The position numbers and the translations under genes are program-made. From Glandiceps talaboti (taxonomy: Eukaryota; Hemichordata; Enteropneusta; Spengelidae), in NCBI RefSeq assembly GCF_964340395.1, contig NC_135570.1, positions 17,548,822 through 17,612,821 on the forward strand: 64,000 bases of DNA, given 5' to 3'. Within the stretch, counting starts at the first letter, position 1. Each line of letters begins with the position of its first letter. A model generated the notes under the pieces. It worked only from the letters and a program-made list of their open reading frames with translations. It searched no databases and had not been told where the DNA came from. Shown here piece by piece: positions 38,501 to 48,705 of this stretch.

Positions 38501-39624
38501 ATATTTACCCTGTGTATAAGTAGTCAATAATTATAAATATGATAGTGCTAACCCGGGATCTTATAAAGTAGATGCAAGACAGTCAAGCAGTCCACACTGA
38601 GTCACGATAAAAAAAATACCTGTCATGTGAATATTATATATGGGGGGGGGGGGGGGGTCATCATGTTTTAGAATTAAATGATAGGGGGGGGGGGGGTCAG
38701 CCTGTTTTTGGTTTTACAGATAGGGGGGGGGGGGTCAGTGACTTTTTGTCGGCCCGATTTAAGAATCCACCGCCCCCCCCCAACCCCCCCCCCCCCCAGG
38801 CTGGAGAAACTGACCGGTCCCTAAGGACATGGTCATGATTGCCATGGCCATTTGCATCAAAATGTTTTGAACAAAATATGCAGGCTAAAAAAAACAATTA
38901 TCTGCAGAATACTTCTAGAAACATCTCACCAAATTACGGTCTCATTGGCAAAGTACTTTTTGAGATATACATTTTTAATCAAAATTCACATTATTACCCC
39001 CAATTTGACTATTACTGATGGAATCACCATGTTATGAACAAATCTTAATCTATACACCCATAAGAATGTTCCCACCAAATTACAGGTCAATCTGTCGTCT
39101 AGTAGTTTTTGAGTTTAAAGGAGCACAGGCTGAGTTTAGACACTTTTTACTTTGGTTAGTAATACAAAATACTTTACATAAAACCATGGCTAAACTACTG
39201 TTTACAACGATTCATGTAGCTGTGATGTGTCACTTTTTACCAACCATCCAACTCATGTAATGACAGGGATTTCCTCAAATTTGTTGATACGTACCAACAA
39301 TTATATCATCAAATCTTTCATATATTATATCTAAATACCAGGATTGAGTTATACCAGTATCAAATAACGAATGAGTGACTGTGCTTCAGTAAGTAGAATA
39401 CAATATGTAACACTTTGTAGGCAACAAAAAGTGTGTCCAATAACTCAGCCTGTGCCCCTGTAAGTTTTTTAACCAAAAATGATATTTTTTCACCCAAATC
39501 ATACACCTGTGATGCAATCATTTTGCTTTTAACAATTTCACAACTAGACACCAAAAAGTAATGTTCCCACTAAATACCAAGGCAGTCATGTTTTTTAGTT
39601 TAAAATGATTACATGCACGCGCGC

Positions 39625-39672
<48 letters not shown>

Positions 39673-42600
39673 AGACTGATGCCTTTCCATGCCAATAGCA
39701 CTACTGAACCTTAAAGTTTAGTTGTGCTAAAAAAACAGGGCATACCAAAGCAACTTGGCTTTGCCTGTAATATCCCCAGTGCTAAATGCAATACAATCAG
39801 TCTTCTTATAATAATAATATAATAATAATTCTTTATTGTTTCTTTAACCAACTCTGGACATCAGATCTATTCACAATAAAGAAGGAAAATAACCTTACAA
39901 TAACAATACAGAGAAAAACAAAGAAAATACACCTTAGCAGGTGTCAAAAACGACTCATGTTTAAAATATTTATGTATTTATTTTTTCGAGGCAGCTGACA
40001 GTGTACCGCTCTCTAAGTTTGAAGCATGTGTATGTGTATTTAGCCACTTCTTTAATTATATTCTCATTTTTACTGTTCATTATATTAAGGAATTTTTCTG
40101 TGTCTGACAAATCTGGGGGCCATATTTTAAAGTGTGCTAATATTGATTTCCTTTCATCCGTGAACATTTTACAGTTTAAGATAAAGTGTTGCTCATCTTC
40201 AATTTCATTGGTTTGGCACATGGGGCATGTTCTACTGGCTATGTCTTGTTTATTGTGTCTACCTGTTTCTATTTTTAGTTTGTGTGAACTTATCCTTAGT
40301 TTTGTCAGAGCAGATCTATGGAGAGGATTTTTTATAATGCTTAAATATTTCTCACAAGTAGTATCTTTTTTTATTTGTCTATACGTATGGAGTTTATTTT
40401 TATGGTTTTGTCCTTTGTTATCATTGTATAATATGTCTATGGATTGTCTGTCATACAGTTCTTTTAGTTTCTCTTTGACTATATTAATTAATTTAGAATC
40501 ACCTTCTGTAGCTATTTCTGTCCATTCACCCTCCATATTTATTAATTTTAAGATCTGCTTGATACCTGTTACCCAGTTTTGTGTCCCCACCCTCTCCATT
40601 TCTATACCCAGTTTGAATGCTTCATTTACAAGAGAATCTGTTGGTTTCTGTTTAATTTTTATCCAATACTTTACTGCTTGTATTAAGCTAAATAAAATTA
40701 GCGGGCTACGTCCTAGTTCTAGTAAACATGCTAAATTGTGTGATTTGGGGCTAACCTGGAGTAGAAATTTACAGAATCGTGTAATGCATTTTTTCACTGG
40801 GGTTTGTAATATTTGTTAAATTTGTTGTGGAGTTGATAACATCACCAGCCCAGACCTCACTGCAGTACAGTAGTATTGGTCTGATGGTGGCATCAAACAT
40901 TTGCAGGTATAATTTAACTGGTATCTGGCCTTCTGAGAACAGATATTGTTTTAATTTAAAACATGCTTTCAATGCCCTGTTGGTTAGATCTTGCTGGGCC
41001 TTGTTGAGTTTACCTGTAGTGTTTAGTTTTATGCCTAGATATGTGTATGATGAGACTCTTGCAAGTTCAAGATTGTTCAGGTAGAATTTTTGTTTCTGCA
41101 TGGTTTTTCCTGTTTTATTAAAAACAATTGTTTTTGATTTCGCTATGTTAATATCCAGTTGCCATTTTTTGCAGTACGTTGCTACAGCATTTAAGGCATT
41201 TTGTAGACCTGAACTGGATTCTGATAACAATAGTAGAACATCAGCATATAGCAGACAGGGTATATCATTATTCAAGAGTCTTGGGGGATCAATTTTAGTT
41301 TCTTCCAGTTGCTTCTTAATGTCATTTATGTATATGTTGAACAGTAGAGGGCTTAGTCCATCTCCTTGCCTAATGCCTCTTTTGACTGGAAAAGCTTTTG
41401 ACAATCCATTATTTGTTTTGATACAACTTAAAGAATTGGAATAAATTGAATTTACCACATTCAGAAATTTACCAGAAAAAAATATAATTGCAATAAGTCA
41501 TTTACACACACATGTTCATGTATCAACTATAGCGTAGAATGCCTGCCAATATTCGAAAATACAATACTGCAATGACTATATGCAATACTGCAATGACTAT
41601 ATGCAATACTGCAATGACTATATGCGATATGACTACATGAGATGACTACATGCGATATGACTACATGAGGTGACTACATGCGATATGACTACATGCGATG
41701 TGACTACATGAGATGACTACATGCGATATGACTATATGCGATGTGACTACATGAGATGACTACATGCGATGTGACTACATGAGATGACTACATGCGATAT
41801 GACTACATGAGATGACTACATGCGACATGACTACATGAGATGACTATGTGCAATACTGCGATGCGAGATGATGACATGATATGCGGCGATTTTGTAATGG
41901 CGTTATGCCATTCGTAGATTATTCAATACGCATAATACAAGTATTTATATGAAACAGGCTAGGGAGTACTCCTCAGCATGTTGCACGTGGTAAGAGGTGG
42001 ACCATTTGATATCCTGGGGGGGGGGGGAGGGCTTGGAAGATTTCGGGGGAAAAAAGATGCCAAATGGATTTGCTTGAAAAAAAAAATCCGGATATGAGAG
42101 GGTGATGGAAAAAAAAAGATGGACCACTGCTGCTAGAAAAAACACCAGGGACCAGTCAGTTTCGTTAGCCTGTGGTACATATATATATTTTTTCTTGTCT
42201 CTGTTTCTTTCATAAATGGTTTAAATATTACTTCATGTAAGGGTTCAAACATAACTATACATAACATTATACATATAATACATGTATTACCTAGCTACAA
42301 CACTAGTTACAGAACATGCCATGTAAGTGTTTGGCTGTTTCACAATCAGACGTGCTACACTTATCTTACACTTTGGAGCAAAAGTGAACTTGAAGGTTTT
42401 GTAATGGTAACCTTCATACTATTGGATAGTTTATAAAAAGAACTTGATCTAAATTGTTCTAGTCTCTTCAGTATGAATTGTCAGAAGGGATGATATACTT
42501 CCTATTTCAGACACTACATGTATCGACACCAGAACTCAAATTCAAGTTTCTATTGTACACTAGGTATGACCTCCTAAAGTACTCTAACACATCAGTAACT

Positions 42601-44469
42601 TTACTATACATGCAATACCAATGCCCCTATACCAATATTACAGGCCCAATTTTATAACATGGAAAACTTATGTAAAACATTATATTTACTTTAGCTTTTC
42701 GATGCTTGGCAATATATATCTCAGAGGCTATGAATAACCTAAAAATTGCCTAAATAGAAACAAAAAACTGCAGATCTGGCGGGGGGACCCCTTGGACTCC
42801 ATCACCCCAGAGGCCACTCATTCGTTAAACCAACAATAAGATTCAACAAAATTGTTAAAAAAAACAAACTTGAAAAGCTTCTAGGGGAGATCCCCTAGGA
42901 CCCCCCCCCCCCCATAAGAGGTAGACATGTCCAAGCCTCAAATCAAAGTTCTTCCCTCCACCTCTTACTGTCAAGATGCTATGAAATTTTATTTCAAAAA
43001 TGTTTCAACCATGTGTAGTTACTTTTTACAATTGTTAGAGCTGTCTTGTAAAGCTTGCAAATTATTGTCTGAAAGTGTCTGTGAATAGCCTAAACATTGC
43101 CTTTAGAAGTAAAAATCCTCCAGGGCTTCTAGGGGGAGACCCCCTAGAACCCCCCCAACCCCCCCATTCACACACATACTCACACAAGAGATGGACATAT
43201 CCCAGTCTCAAAGCTCTTCCCTCTACAACTTACTGTCTATGAAACTTTATTCAGGGGGGTCAGTGACTTTTTGTCGGCCCAATGGAAAAACACACTTACA
43301 CTCCCCCATCCCCAAGCTGGAGAAACTGACCGGTCTATCTGAATGCTTGAGCTCACCAATCAAGTTTCCGATTTGTATTTTCAGTGTGTCACCATACCAT
43401 GGCATAAAACTGTCAACGATGTTTATTTAATTGAAAATCAAACATGTATGAAATATGTAGTTTTCTAAATATAATATGTGTGTGATAGAACAGCATCTTT
43501 TTACTCTCTCTATTACTGTGTGCCAAAACCAAACAGAAAATTGTGACAACAAATGTAAGTGTTCAACATTGACGTAAACAAAATATGGATATCTCAAAAA
43601 AGCAAAGAAAAAAAAATTGCCAGCATAGGCGAAGGAGAAAAAAATAATTCTCAGGCAAGCAGGAGGGAAAAAAATAATGACTCTCCACGAATCTTCCAAG
43701 CCCCCCAGGATATTGAATGGTCTACCCCTTATGCATATCGAATAATCTACGAATGGCATAACGTCATTACAAAATCGCCGCATATCATGTCATCATCTCG
43801 CATCGCAGTATTGCATGTAGTCACATCGCATGTAGTCATATCGCATGTAGTCATCTCATGTAGTCATATCGCATGTAGTCATCTCATGTAGGCACATCGC
43901 ATGTAGTCACATCGCATGTAGTCATATCGCATGTAGTCATCTCATGTAGTCACATCGCATGTAGTCATCTCATGTAGTCATATCGCATGTAGTCATCTCA
44001 TGTAGTCATATTGCATACAGTCATTGCAGTATTGCATATAGTCATTGCAGTATTGCATCTATAGTCATTGCAGTATTGCATATAGTCATTGCAGTATTGA
44101 ATTTTCGAATATTGGCAGGCATTCAACGCCATATATCAACACCTAGCACAATTATGCCAATGTCACTGCTCAGCTTCTAGTTTAGTTGTGCTTCATAATA
44201 CAGCTATGACAGAAAGGTTACAATACTGTTTGATATTCCCCAAAGCTCTATATATGTGCTTGTCTTTTCTAAATATAGGGTGCAATACACAACAACTGTT
44301 TAAAGTAATAGTTCATTGTATTAAATTCACAAAGATCATTTGTTCAAACTTACTTGTAACCTCACGCAGATATTTCATGAAGACAGCATATACTGCTGAC
44401 TCATATTGGCGGTCATTAGCCCCATCTTCGCTAAACACTGGCTTCAGCAAGGCCTTCACAATATTGATG
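35518..44469 (-). CDS. HECT-type E3 ubiquitin ligase, last two exons (partial)
   Basis: Penultimate exon 44469-44354 and last exon 35702-35518, - strand. The donor (ACAA|GTAAGT) and acceptor (tcctttcag|GT) join in phase (A + GT = Ser) to give ...ESAVYAVFMKYLREVTS, then GRRGKVTLNDILQFVTGAEE, then LPTANTCINKLTLPQP and stop. The pattern 'LPxAxTCxNxLxLP' is the active-site region of the HECT C-lobe; the Cys forms the ubiquitin thioester. Upstream exons lie outside or were not found. The acceptor of the 44469 exon (actataag) is weak, though a branch-like ccta at about 44494 is well placed. The protein ends 14 residues after the Cys, shorter than the roughly 25-35 usual in the family, so it may be truncated or a divergent expanded paralogue. 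The 8.65 kb intron is nearly all transposons. Confidence 0.7.
36756..38821. mobile_element. G-tract Harbinger-like transposon (copy 2)
   Basis: Left GGGACCGGTCAGTTTCTTCA then gcctgggggg, right its complement (with ctggagaaactg), flanked by TAA on both sides (36753-36755, 38822-38824). Subterminal G-runs each followed by 'gtcat/gtcag' match copy 1. The interior has about four direct repeats of 215-250 bases (37430-38530) with 'gcttctagggggagacccc' and 'ctcttactgtcaagatgcta'. No transposase frame. Confidence 0.88.
39119..39460. mobile_element. 342-bp MITE with TAA target duplication
   Basis: The ends are inverted (AGGAGCACAGGCTGAGTT and its near-complement ...aactcagcctgtgcccctg), flanked by TAA at 39116-39118 and 39461-39463. 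The empty site gagttTAAgttttttaacc is the normal reading of repeat R, which confirms the insertion. Confidence 0.82.
39603..39669. repeat. (CG/CA)n microsatellite
   Basis: gcgcgcacacacacgcgcgc followed by about 14 CA units, next to the end of repeat R, where other copies carry (CTGT)n. Confidence 0.9.
39805..41485 (-). pseudogene. 5'-truncated LINE with reverse transcriptase, catalytic Asp lost
   Basis: The - strand from about 41485 encodes KFLNVVNSIYSNSL, FPVKRGIRQGDGLSPLLFNI, then LLYADVLLLLSES. The last should be YADD; the second catalytic Asp is Val (GTT). SYTYLGIKLNTTGKL follows. Near 40800 the frame shifts by one at an A6 run and continues 275 codons with RFCKFLLQVSPKSHNLACLL and a Cys motif, CPMCQTNEIEDEQHFILNCK, resembling the zinc-knuckle end of several LINE clades. 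The 3' end is an ATT-rich tail (39810-39835). Missing endonuclease, lost Asp and a frameshift mean it is dead. It sits antisense in nothing: it has the same orientation as the HECT gene intron it occupies. The long + strand frames opposite are shadows. Confidence 0.85.
41528..44133. mobile_element. Foldback transposon, ~550-bp TIRs, 7-bp target duplication
   Basis: Outer ends TATAGCGTAGAATGCC and, inverted, TATGGCGTTGAATGCC (14 of 16), then cctgccaatattcgaaaa in both. TATCAAC lies directly outside each end (41521-41527, 44134-44140). The arms (about 41528-42120 and 43600-44133) hold subterminal tandem repeats of 'catgagatgactacatgcga(tat)' and 'aatactgcaatgactatatgc', then shared 'gcggcgattttgtaatg' and 'tatcctggggggcttggaaga'. 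The middle holds a nested G-tract element. Long repeat-filled TIRs with a 7-bp duplication recall the Galileo/1360 branch of P-type elements, but no transposase is present to test that. Confidence 0.85.
42148..43336. mobile_element. Degenerate G-tract Harbinger-like copy 3, nested
   Basis: Starts GGGACCAGTCAGTTTCGTTA and ends ctggagaaactgaccggtc, matching copy 2. The interior also matches copy 2 (ttacagaacatg(c/t)catgtaa, 'gcttctaggggga', 'gtcagtgactttttgtcggc'). The last bases of the right end and any target duplication are lost. It lies inside the foldback element, so it inserted later. Confidence 0.75.
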
Positions 44470-44594
44470 CTTATAGTTTTGCCATTGAATTAGGTTGAAA
44501 TAAATACTTCAAAATTGGTAGCTGGATACATAACTGAAATTTGTTGAAAAAGTGAGAAATATAAAATTCTGTATGCATTTGCACTTTCCTTTTT

Positions 44595-44640
44595 AGCACA
44601 ACTGAACTGAGGTTCAGTAGTGCTATAGGGATCGCCCGGC

Positions 44641-44686
<46 letters not shown>

Positions 44687-46130
44687 GTGTGTGTGTGTGT
44701 GTGTATGTGTGTAAACAACTTAAACTCAAAAACTGCTGAACCGATTGCCATGATATTTGGTGGGTCCATTACCTTGGGTGTCTAGTTGGGAAATTGTTCA
44801 AATCAAAATAATCGCATCACAGATGTGTGATTTGGGTCAAAAAATGTGATTTTTGGTCAAAAAACTTAAACTCAGAAACTACTGGGCAGATTGGTGCGAA
44901 ATTTGGTGGGAACATTCTTAAGGGGATGTAAAGTAAGATTTGTCCATGACGCGACGGGATGTTTCCATCAGTGATATGCAAATTAGGGCTAAAAATGTGT
45001 CTTTTTGGTTAAAAATCTATAATTCCAAAACTACTGAGCAGATTGGGCTGAAATTTAATGGGAATGTATCTAGGGATGTATGGACAAAGAAATATTAAGC
45101 ATACCATGATTCCATGAGTGATATGCAAATTAGGTGTAAAAATGTTCATTTTTGGTCAAAAACTTATATCTCAAAAAGTACTTGGTCACCGAGTCTGAAA
45201 CTTGGTGAGATGTTTCTGCATGTTATTCTTCAAAACATTTTGACAAAATTGGCCCTAGCAACCATGACCACGCCCTTAGCAACAACCAAATGGCAGTATA
45301 TTTTGGTCAAATAACAACATCATATGGTAGGCAAATGAATAAACATTCAAAAAATGTATGCAAATACTGTAGCAACCATGACCACGCCCATAGCAACAGC
45401 CAAACGGTCGTGTGTTTCACAAAGATAACAACAGGGATTAATAGACAATTGAATAAACGTTCAAAAAATGTATGTAAATTTGCCTAGCAACAAGACCACG
45501 CCCATAGCAACAGCCAAATAATCATGTATATTGCAAAGATAACAACAGGAATAGAAAGACAAATGAATAAACATTCAAAAAATGTATGCAAATGTGCCTA
45601 GCAACAAGACCACGCCCATAGCAACAGCCAAATGATCTAATATATTGCAAAGATAACAAAGGGGATTAATAGACAATTGAATAAACATTCAAAAAAATGT
45701 ATGTAAATATGCCTAGCAACAAGACCACGCCCATAGCAACAGCCAAATAATCACATATGTTGCAAAGATAACAACAGGAATAGAAGACAAATGAATAAAC
45801 ATTCAAAAAATGTATGCAAGTGTGCCTAGCAACAAGACCACGCCCATAGCAACAGCCAAATGATCACATATATTGTGAAGATAACAATGGAGATTAATAG
45901 ACAATTGAATAAACATTCAAAAAATGTATGTAAATATGCCTAGCAACAAGACCACATCCATAGCAACAGCCAAATTATAGCATATATCGTAAAGATAGCA
46001 ACATGGTTGGATAGGCAACTGGATAGTCATTCACCAAATGAACACTTACAGTATTGTTCGCATGTTAGCATTTTTAAAAACTGTACAGTTGTGCTACAAC
46101 GCCATTGGCGGTATTTTTTTGTTTCAGAGG
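44595..46130 (+). repeat. Dispersed repeat 'R', longest uninterrupted copy
   Basis: Starts tttttagcacaactgaactg followed by the pairing half ggttcagtagtgcta, giving a terminal hairpin, then (CTGT)n/(GT)n at 44641-44704. About four 130-base diverged units follow ('aaaactactgagcagattgg', 'gatatgcaaattaggt'), then the 115-bp array, ending ctgtacagttgtgctacaac then gccattggcgg. Both ends share TAGCACAACTG inverted. No coding capacity. Confidence 0.75.
45255..46075 (+). repeat. ~115-bp tandem array inside repeat R, 7 units
   Basis: 'accacgcccatagcaacagc' recurs every 114-115 bases (45381, 45495, 45609, 45724 and on), each followed by 'aaacattcaaaaaatgtatg'. Diverged single units of the same sequence occur in other R copies. 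Confidence 0.9.
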
Positions 46131-46168
46131 GATATAACTGAAATTTGATGTTTTGAACAGATTGAATA

Positions 46169-46345
46169 GGCCAAAAAAAAAAAGAATTGTTTCTGGTCAG
46201 GAGAGTTTGTCTAAAATGGTGAAATGACGCTATTTTCTCTCTCTTTTTTTTTTAATTCTCAACAAACCTGTCACTCACTCTACTATTTATGGCAGTTACT
46301 GTTCTTTTTATTTAGAACTTAACTACTTTAGAGCAAGTGCGTTTG
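46169..46345 (-). repeat. Partial copy of the intron-3 TIR element
   Basis: GGCC(A)n, agaattgtttctggtcag, 'taaaatggtg', 'aacaaacctgtca', 'ctatttatggcagtta' follow in the same order as the right end of the 14528-15745 element, inverted. A second 'ctgaccagaaacaatttg' at 46842-46859 could be its other end. Confidence 0.7.
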
Positions 46346-46494
46346 TGGGGCAGATGTTGTTCCTTGTTTATGATTGGCTCTGCAGTTGTCTCCACTGTAG
46401 CACGCTCATTTTTGTGTTTCCCTATGTGTCTCAATGGATGTTTACAGAGAATTACCACCAGTCATGGTAGTGTGATGTATAACATTGTATGAAA

Positions 46495-46765
46495 TATAGC
46501 GCCAATGGAATTGTAGCACAACTTTATAATTGATTGAATATCTGCATACATCTTTTGAATGTTTATTTATTTTTCTAATAAACAAATGTTATCATTGCGA
46601 TATGCATGATCATTTGGCTGTTGCTATGGGCATGGTCTTGTTGCTAGGTACATTTGCATACATTTTTTGAATGTTCGTTCACTTGTCTAAAATCTTTGTG
46701 AAATACACCACCGTTTGTCTGGGCATGGTCATTGTTGCTAAGGATATTTGCATACATTTCAGCCC
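46495..46765 (-). repeat. Dispersed repeat 'R', short copy
   Basis: 'gcgccaatggaattgtagcaca' then two units with 'gttgctatgggcatggtc' and 'tttgcatacattttttgaat'. Confidence 0.7.
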
Positions 46766-46970
46766 AATCTATAAGACCCCATTTCAGACTACGTCTGGCA
46801 GGGGGGCTAAAAAGATGCAGGGGTATCTAAGTGATGCGCATACTGACCAGAAACAATTTGTTTATTGATTAGATCAATCGATCAATCAAATAATAAATCA
46901 ATCTATAAATCGATCAATAAATTAATCAATTACATGCTCACTGCTCCATGTGTGCTCTTTCTCACTTGCA

Positions 46971-47078
<108 letters not shown>

Positions 47079-47379
47079 GGAGACTTTGTCAAACATTCAA
47101 TCTTCATGAGCAGTTGTTTACCTTGTATGTTTGCAAATTTTTTCACTTCATTTACCTACATCCATTCAGTAGAGAGCCCAGCAAATGTGTTTCTCTGCCA
47201 AATTATCTCTGTATAAGTTAAAGTGTTGGTAATATAGCCATACAGTTATAAAATTAGGGTGTTGAAGACAATTTTCAAGGACTCTATGGCATTCAATAAT
47301 GTGTATGGTTTGAAATTTCATATCCCTAATTGGCCTCATATATGTCCTTCTTTTCCAAAAATATGATGTGTGTGTGTGT

Positions 47380-47640
47380 GGGACATCCTTAGTGGGTGTA
47401 GATTGATTTGTTCATGACATGATTTCATAAGTTATATGCAAATTAGGCATAAATGTGTCTTTTGGTCAAAAATCTTTAATTCCAAAACCACTGAGCAGAT
47501 TGGGTTGAAATTTAGTGGGGATGCATTTTAGAATCTGCTGATGAAGAGATATTAGTATATAATAATATCATCAATGATATGCAAATTAGGTGTTAAGATG
47601 TGAATTTTGGTCAAAACTTATCTCAATCAAAGCACTGAAT
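47380..47640. repeat. Dispersed repeat 'R', internal fragment
   Basis: 'aattccaaaaccactgagca', 'gaaatttagtggggatgc' and 'gatatgcaaattaggtgtt' match the 130-base units of the 44.6 kb copy. Confidence 0.65.
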
Positions 47641-47889
47641 GTATTGCTGGGTATCACATAATGAGACTGACTTTGACAGCAAAGAAAGTGGAGGAACACT
47701 GGTGTTAGTTTAGAAAGTTTTCTATTAACTACCGCGCAAGGCCACTGTGTAGTACTCGGATGGTAGTAGATAAATATGTCAAAGCGAAAAAAACTTGAGT
47801 CAGTGATCAGATTGCAATATTAACATTAGAATCGCTGATACAAGATACCAAAAAGTATGAGGTTGATGGGGATGAAATCATATAATAAA

Positions 47890-48205
47890 GTGTTTGCATC
47901 ATATAGAGATTGGCTTATATCATATAAAGACATTCACATAATATAGTGAAATCTTTGCATCATATAAAGATATGTACACATATAATGGTGTGTTCATATT
48001 ATATAAAGATATGTACATATATAATAGTATGTCTACATCATATAAAGATATACACACATATAATGGTGTATTCATGTCATATAAAGATATGTACACATAT
48101 AATGGTGTGTTCATGTCATATAAAGATATGTACACATCATATAATGTTGTGTTCATATCATATAAAGATATGTACACATCATATAATGGTGTGTTCATAT
48201 CAGAC
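47890..48205 (+). repeat. ~39-bp minisatellite, about 8 copies
   Basis: Units of catataaagatatgtacaca and tataatggtgtgttcat, with moderate divergence. Translations of it look like repetitive peptides but are not genes. Confidence 0.9.
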
Positions 48206-48224
48206 GGCCCAGGGAGCTTGTAAT

Positions 48225-48705
48225 AAATACATTTAATACATTTAATACATTCTAGATTTGCACAAAATACATTCTATGACCCGGTGATGGTACGGGTATA
48301 TATGGTAGCTTGCATTTAATACATTCTAGAGGTGCACGAAATACATTCTATTTCTCGGTGATGGTCCGGGTAGCTTGCATTTAATACATTTAATACATTT
48401 CATACATTCTAGAGGTGCAGGAAATACATTCTAGTATCGGGAGACAGTACGAGACCTTGCATTTAATACATTCTAGTATCAGGAGACGGTACGGGACATT
48501 GCATTTAATACATTTAATACATTTAATACATTCTAAAGTTGCACGAAATACATTCTAGTATCTGGAGACGGTACGGGACCATGCATTTAATACATTTAAT
48601 ACATTCTAGAGTTGCATGAAATACATTAGTATCTGGAGACGGTACAGAACCTTGCATTTAATACATTTAATACATTTAATACATTCTAGTATCGGGAATA
48701 TATAA
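48225..48705 (-). repeat. Satellite 'ATTAAATG', inverted part of the array
   Basis: Units carry catttaatacatt runs and 'aaatacattctatttctcgg tgatggtc', i.e. the reverse complement of the units at 48.7-50.75 kb. Confidence 0.85.

Larger units (their letters stand above)
36476..39727 (-). repeat. Dispersed repeat 'R' copy interrupted by two insertions
   Basis: Family text runs from gccaatggcgtttcagcaca at 36486 to gttgttgctaa at 36755, resumes at ggacatggtcatg (38825) through gtagtttttgagttTAA (39118), resumes again at gttttttaaccaaaaatg (39464) and ends tagcactactgaacc...gtttagttgtgctaa (39695-39730). Removing the two insertions restores continuous R sequence. Confidence 0.75.

Noticed and set aside
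40001-40819. 272-codon + strand frame
   Set aside because: Exact antisense shadow of the LINE coding frame; hydrophobic composition typical of such shadows.
40827-41444. Two + strand frames of 85 and 114 codons
   Set aside because: Antisense shadows of the reverse transcriptase.
44595-46130. Helitron assignment for repeat R
   Set aside because: There is a terminal hairpin, but not the expected 5' TC and 3' CTRR with the hairpin set about 10 bases inside.
47920-48236. Repetitive peptides on both strands
   Set aside because: Translation of the 39-bp minisatellite; 39 is divisible by three, so several frames stay open by chance.
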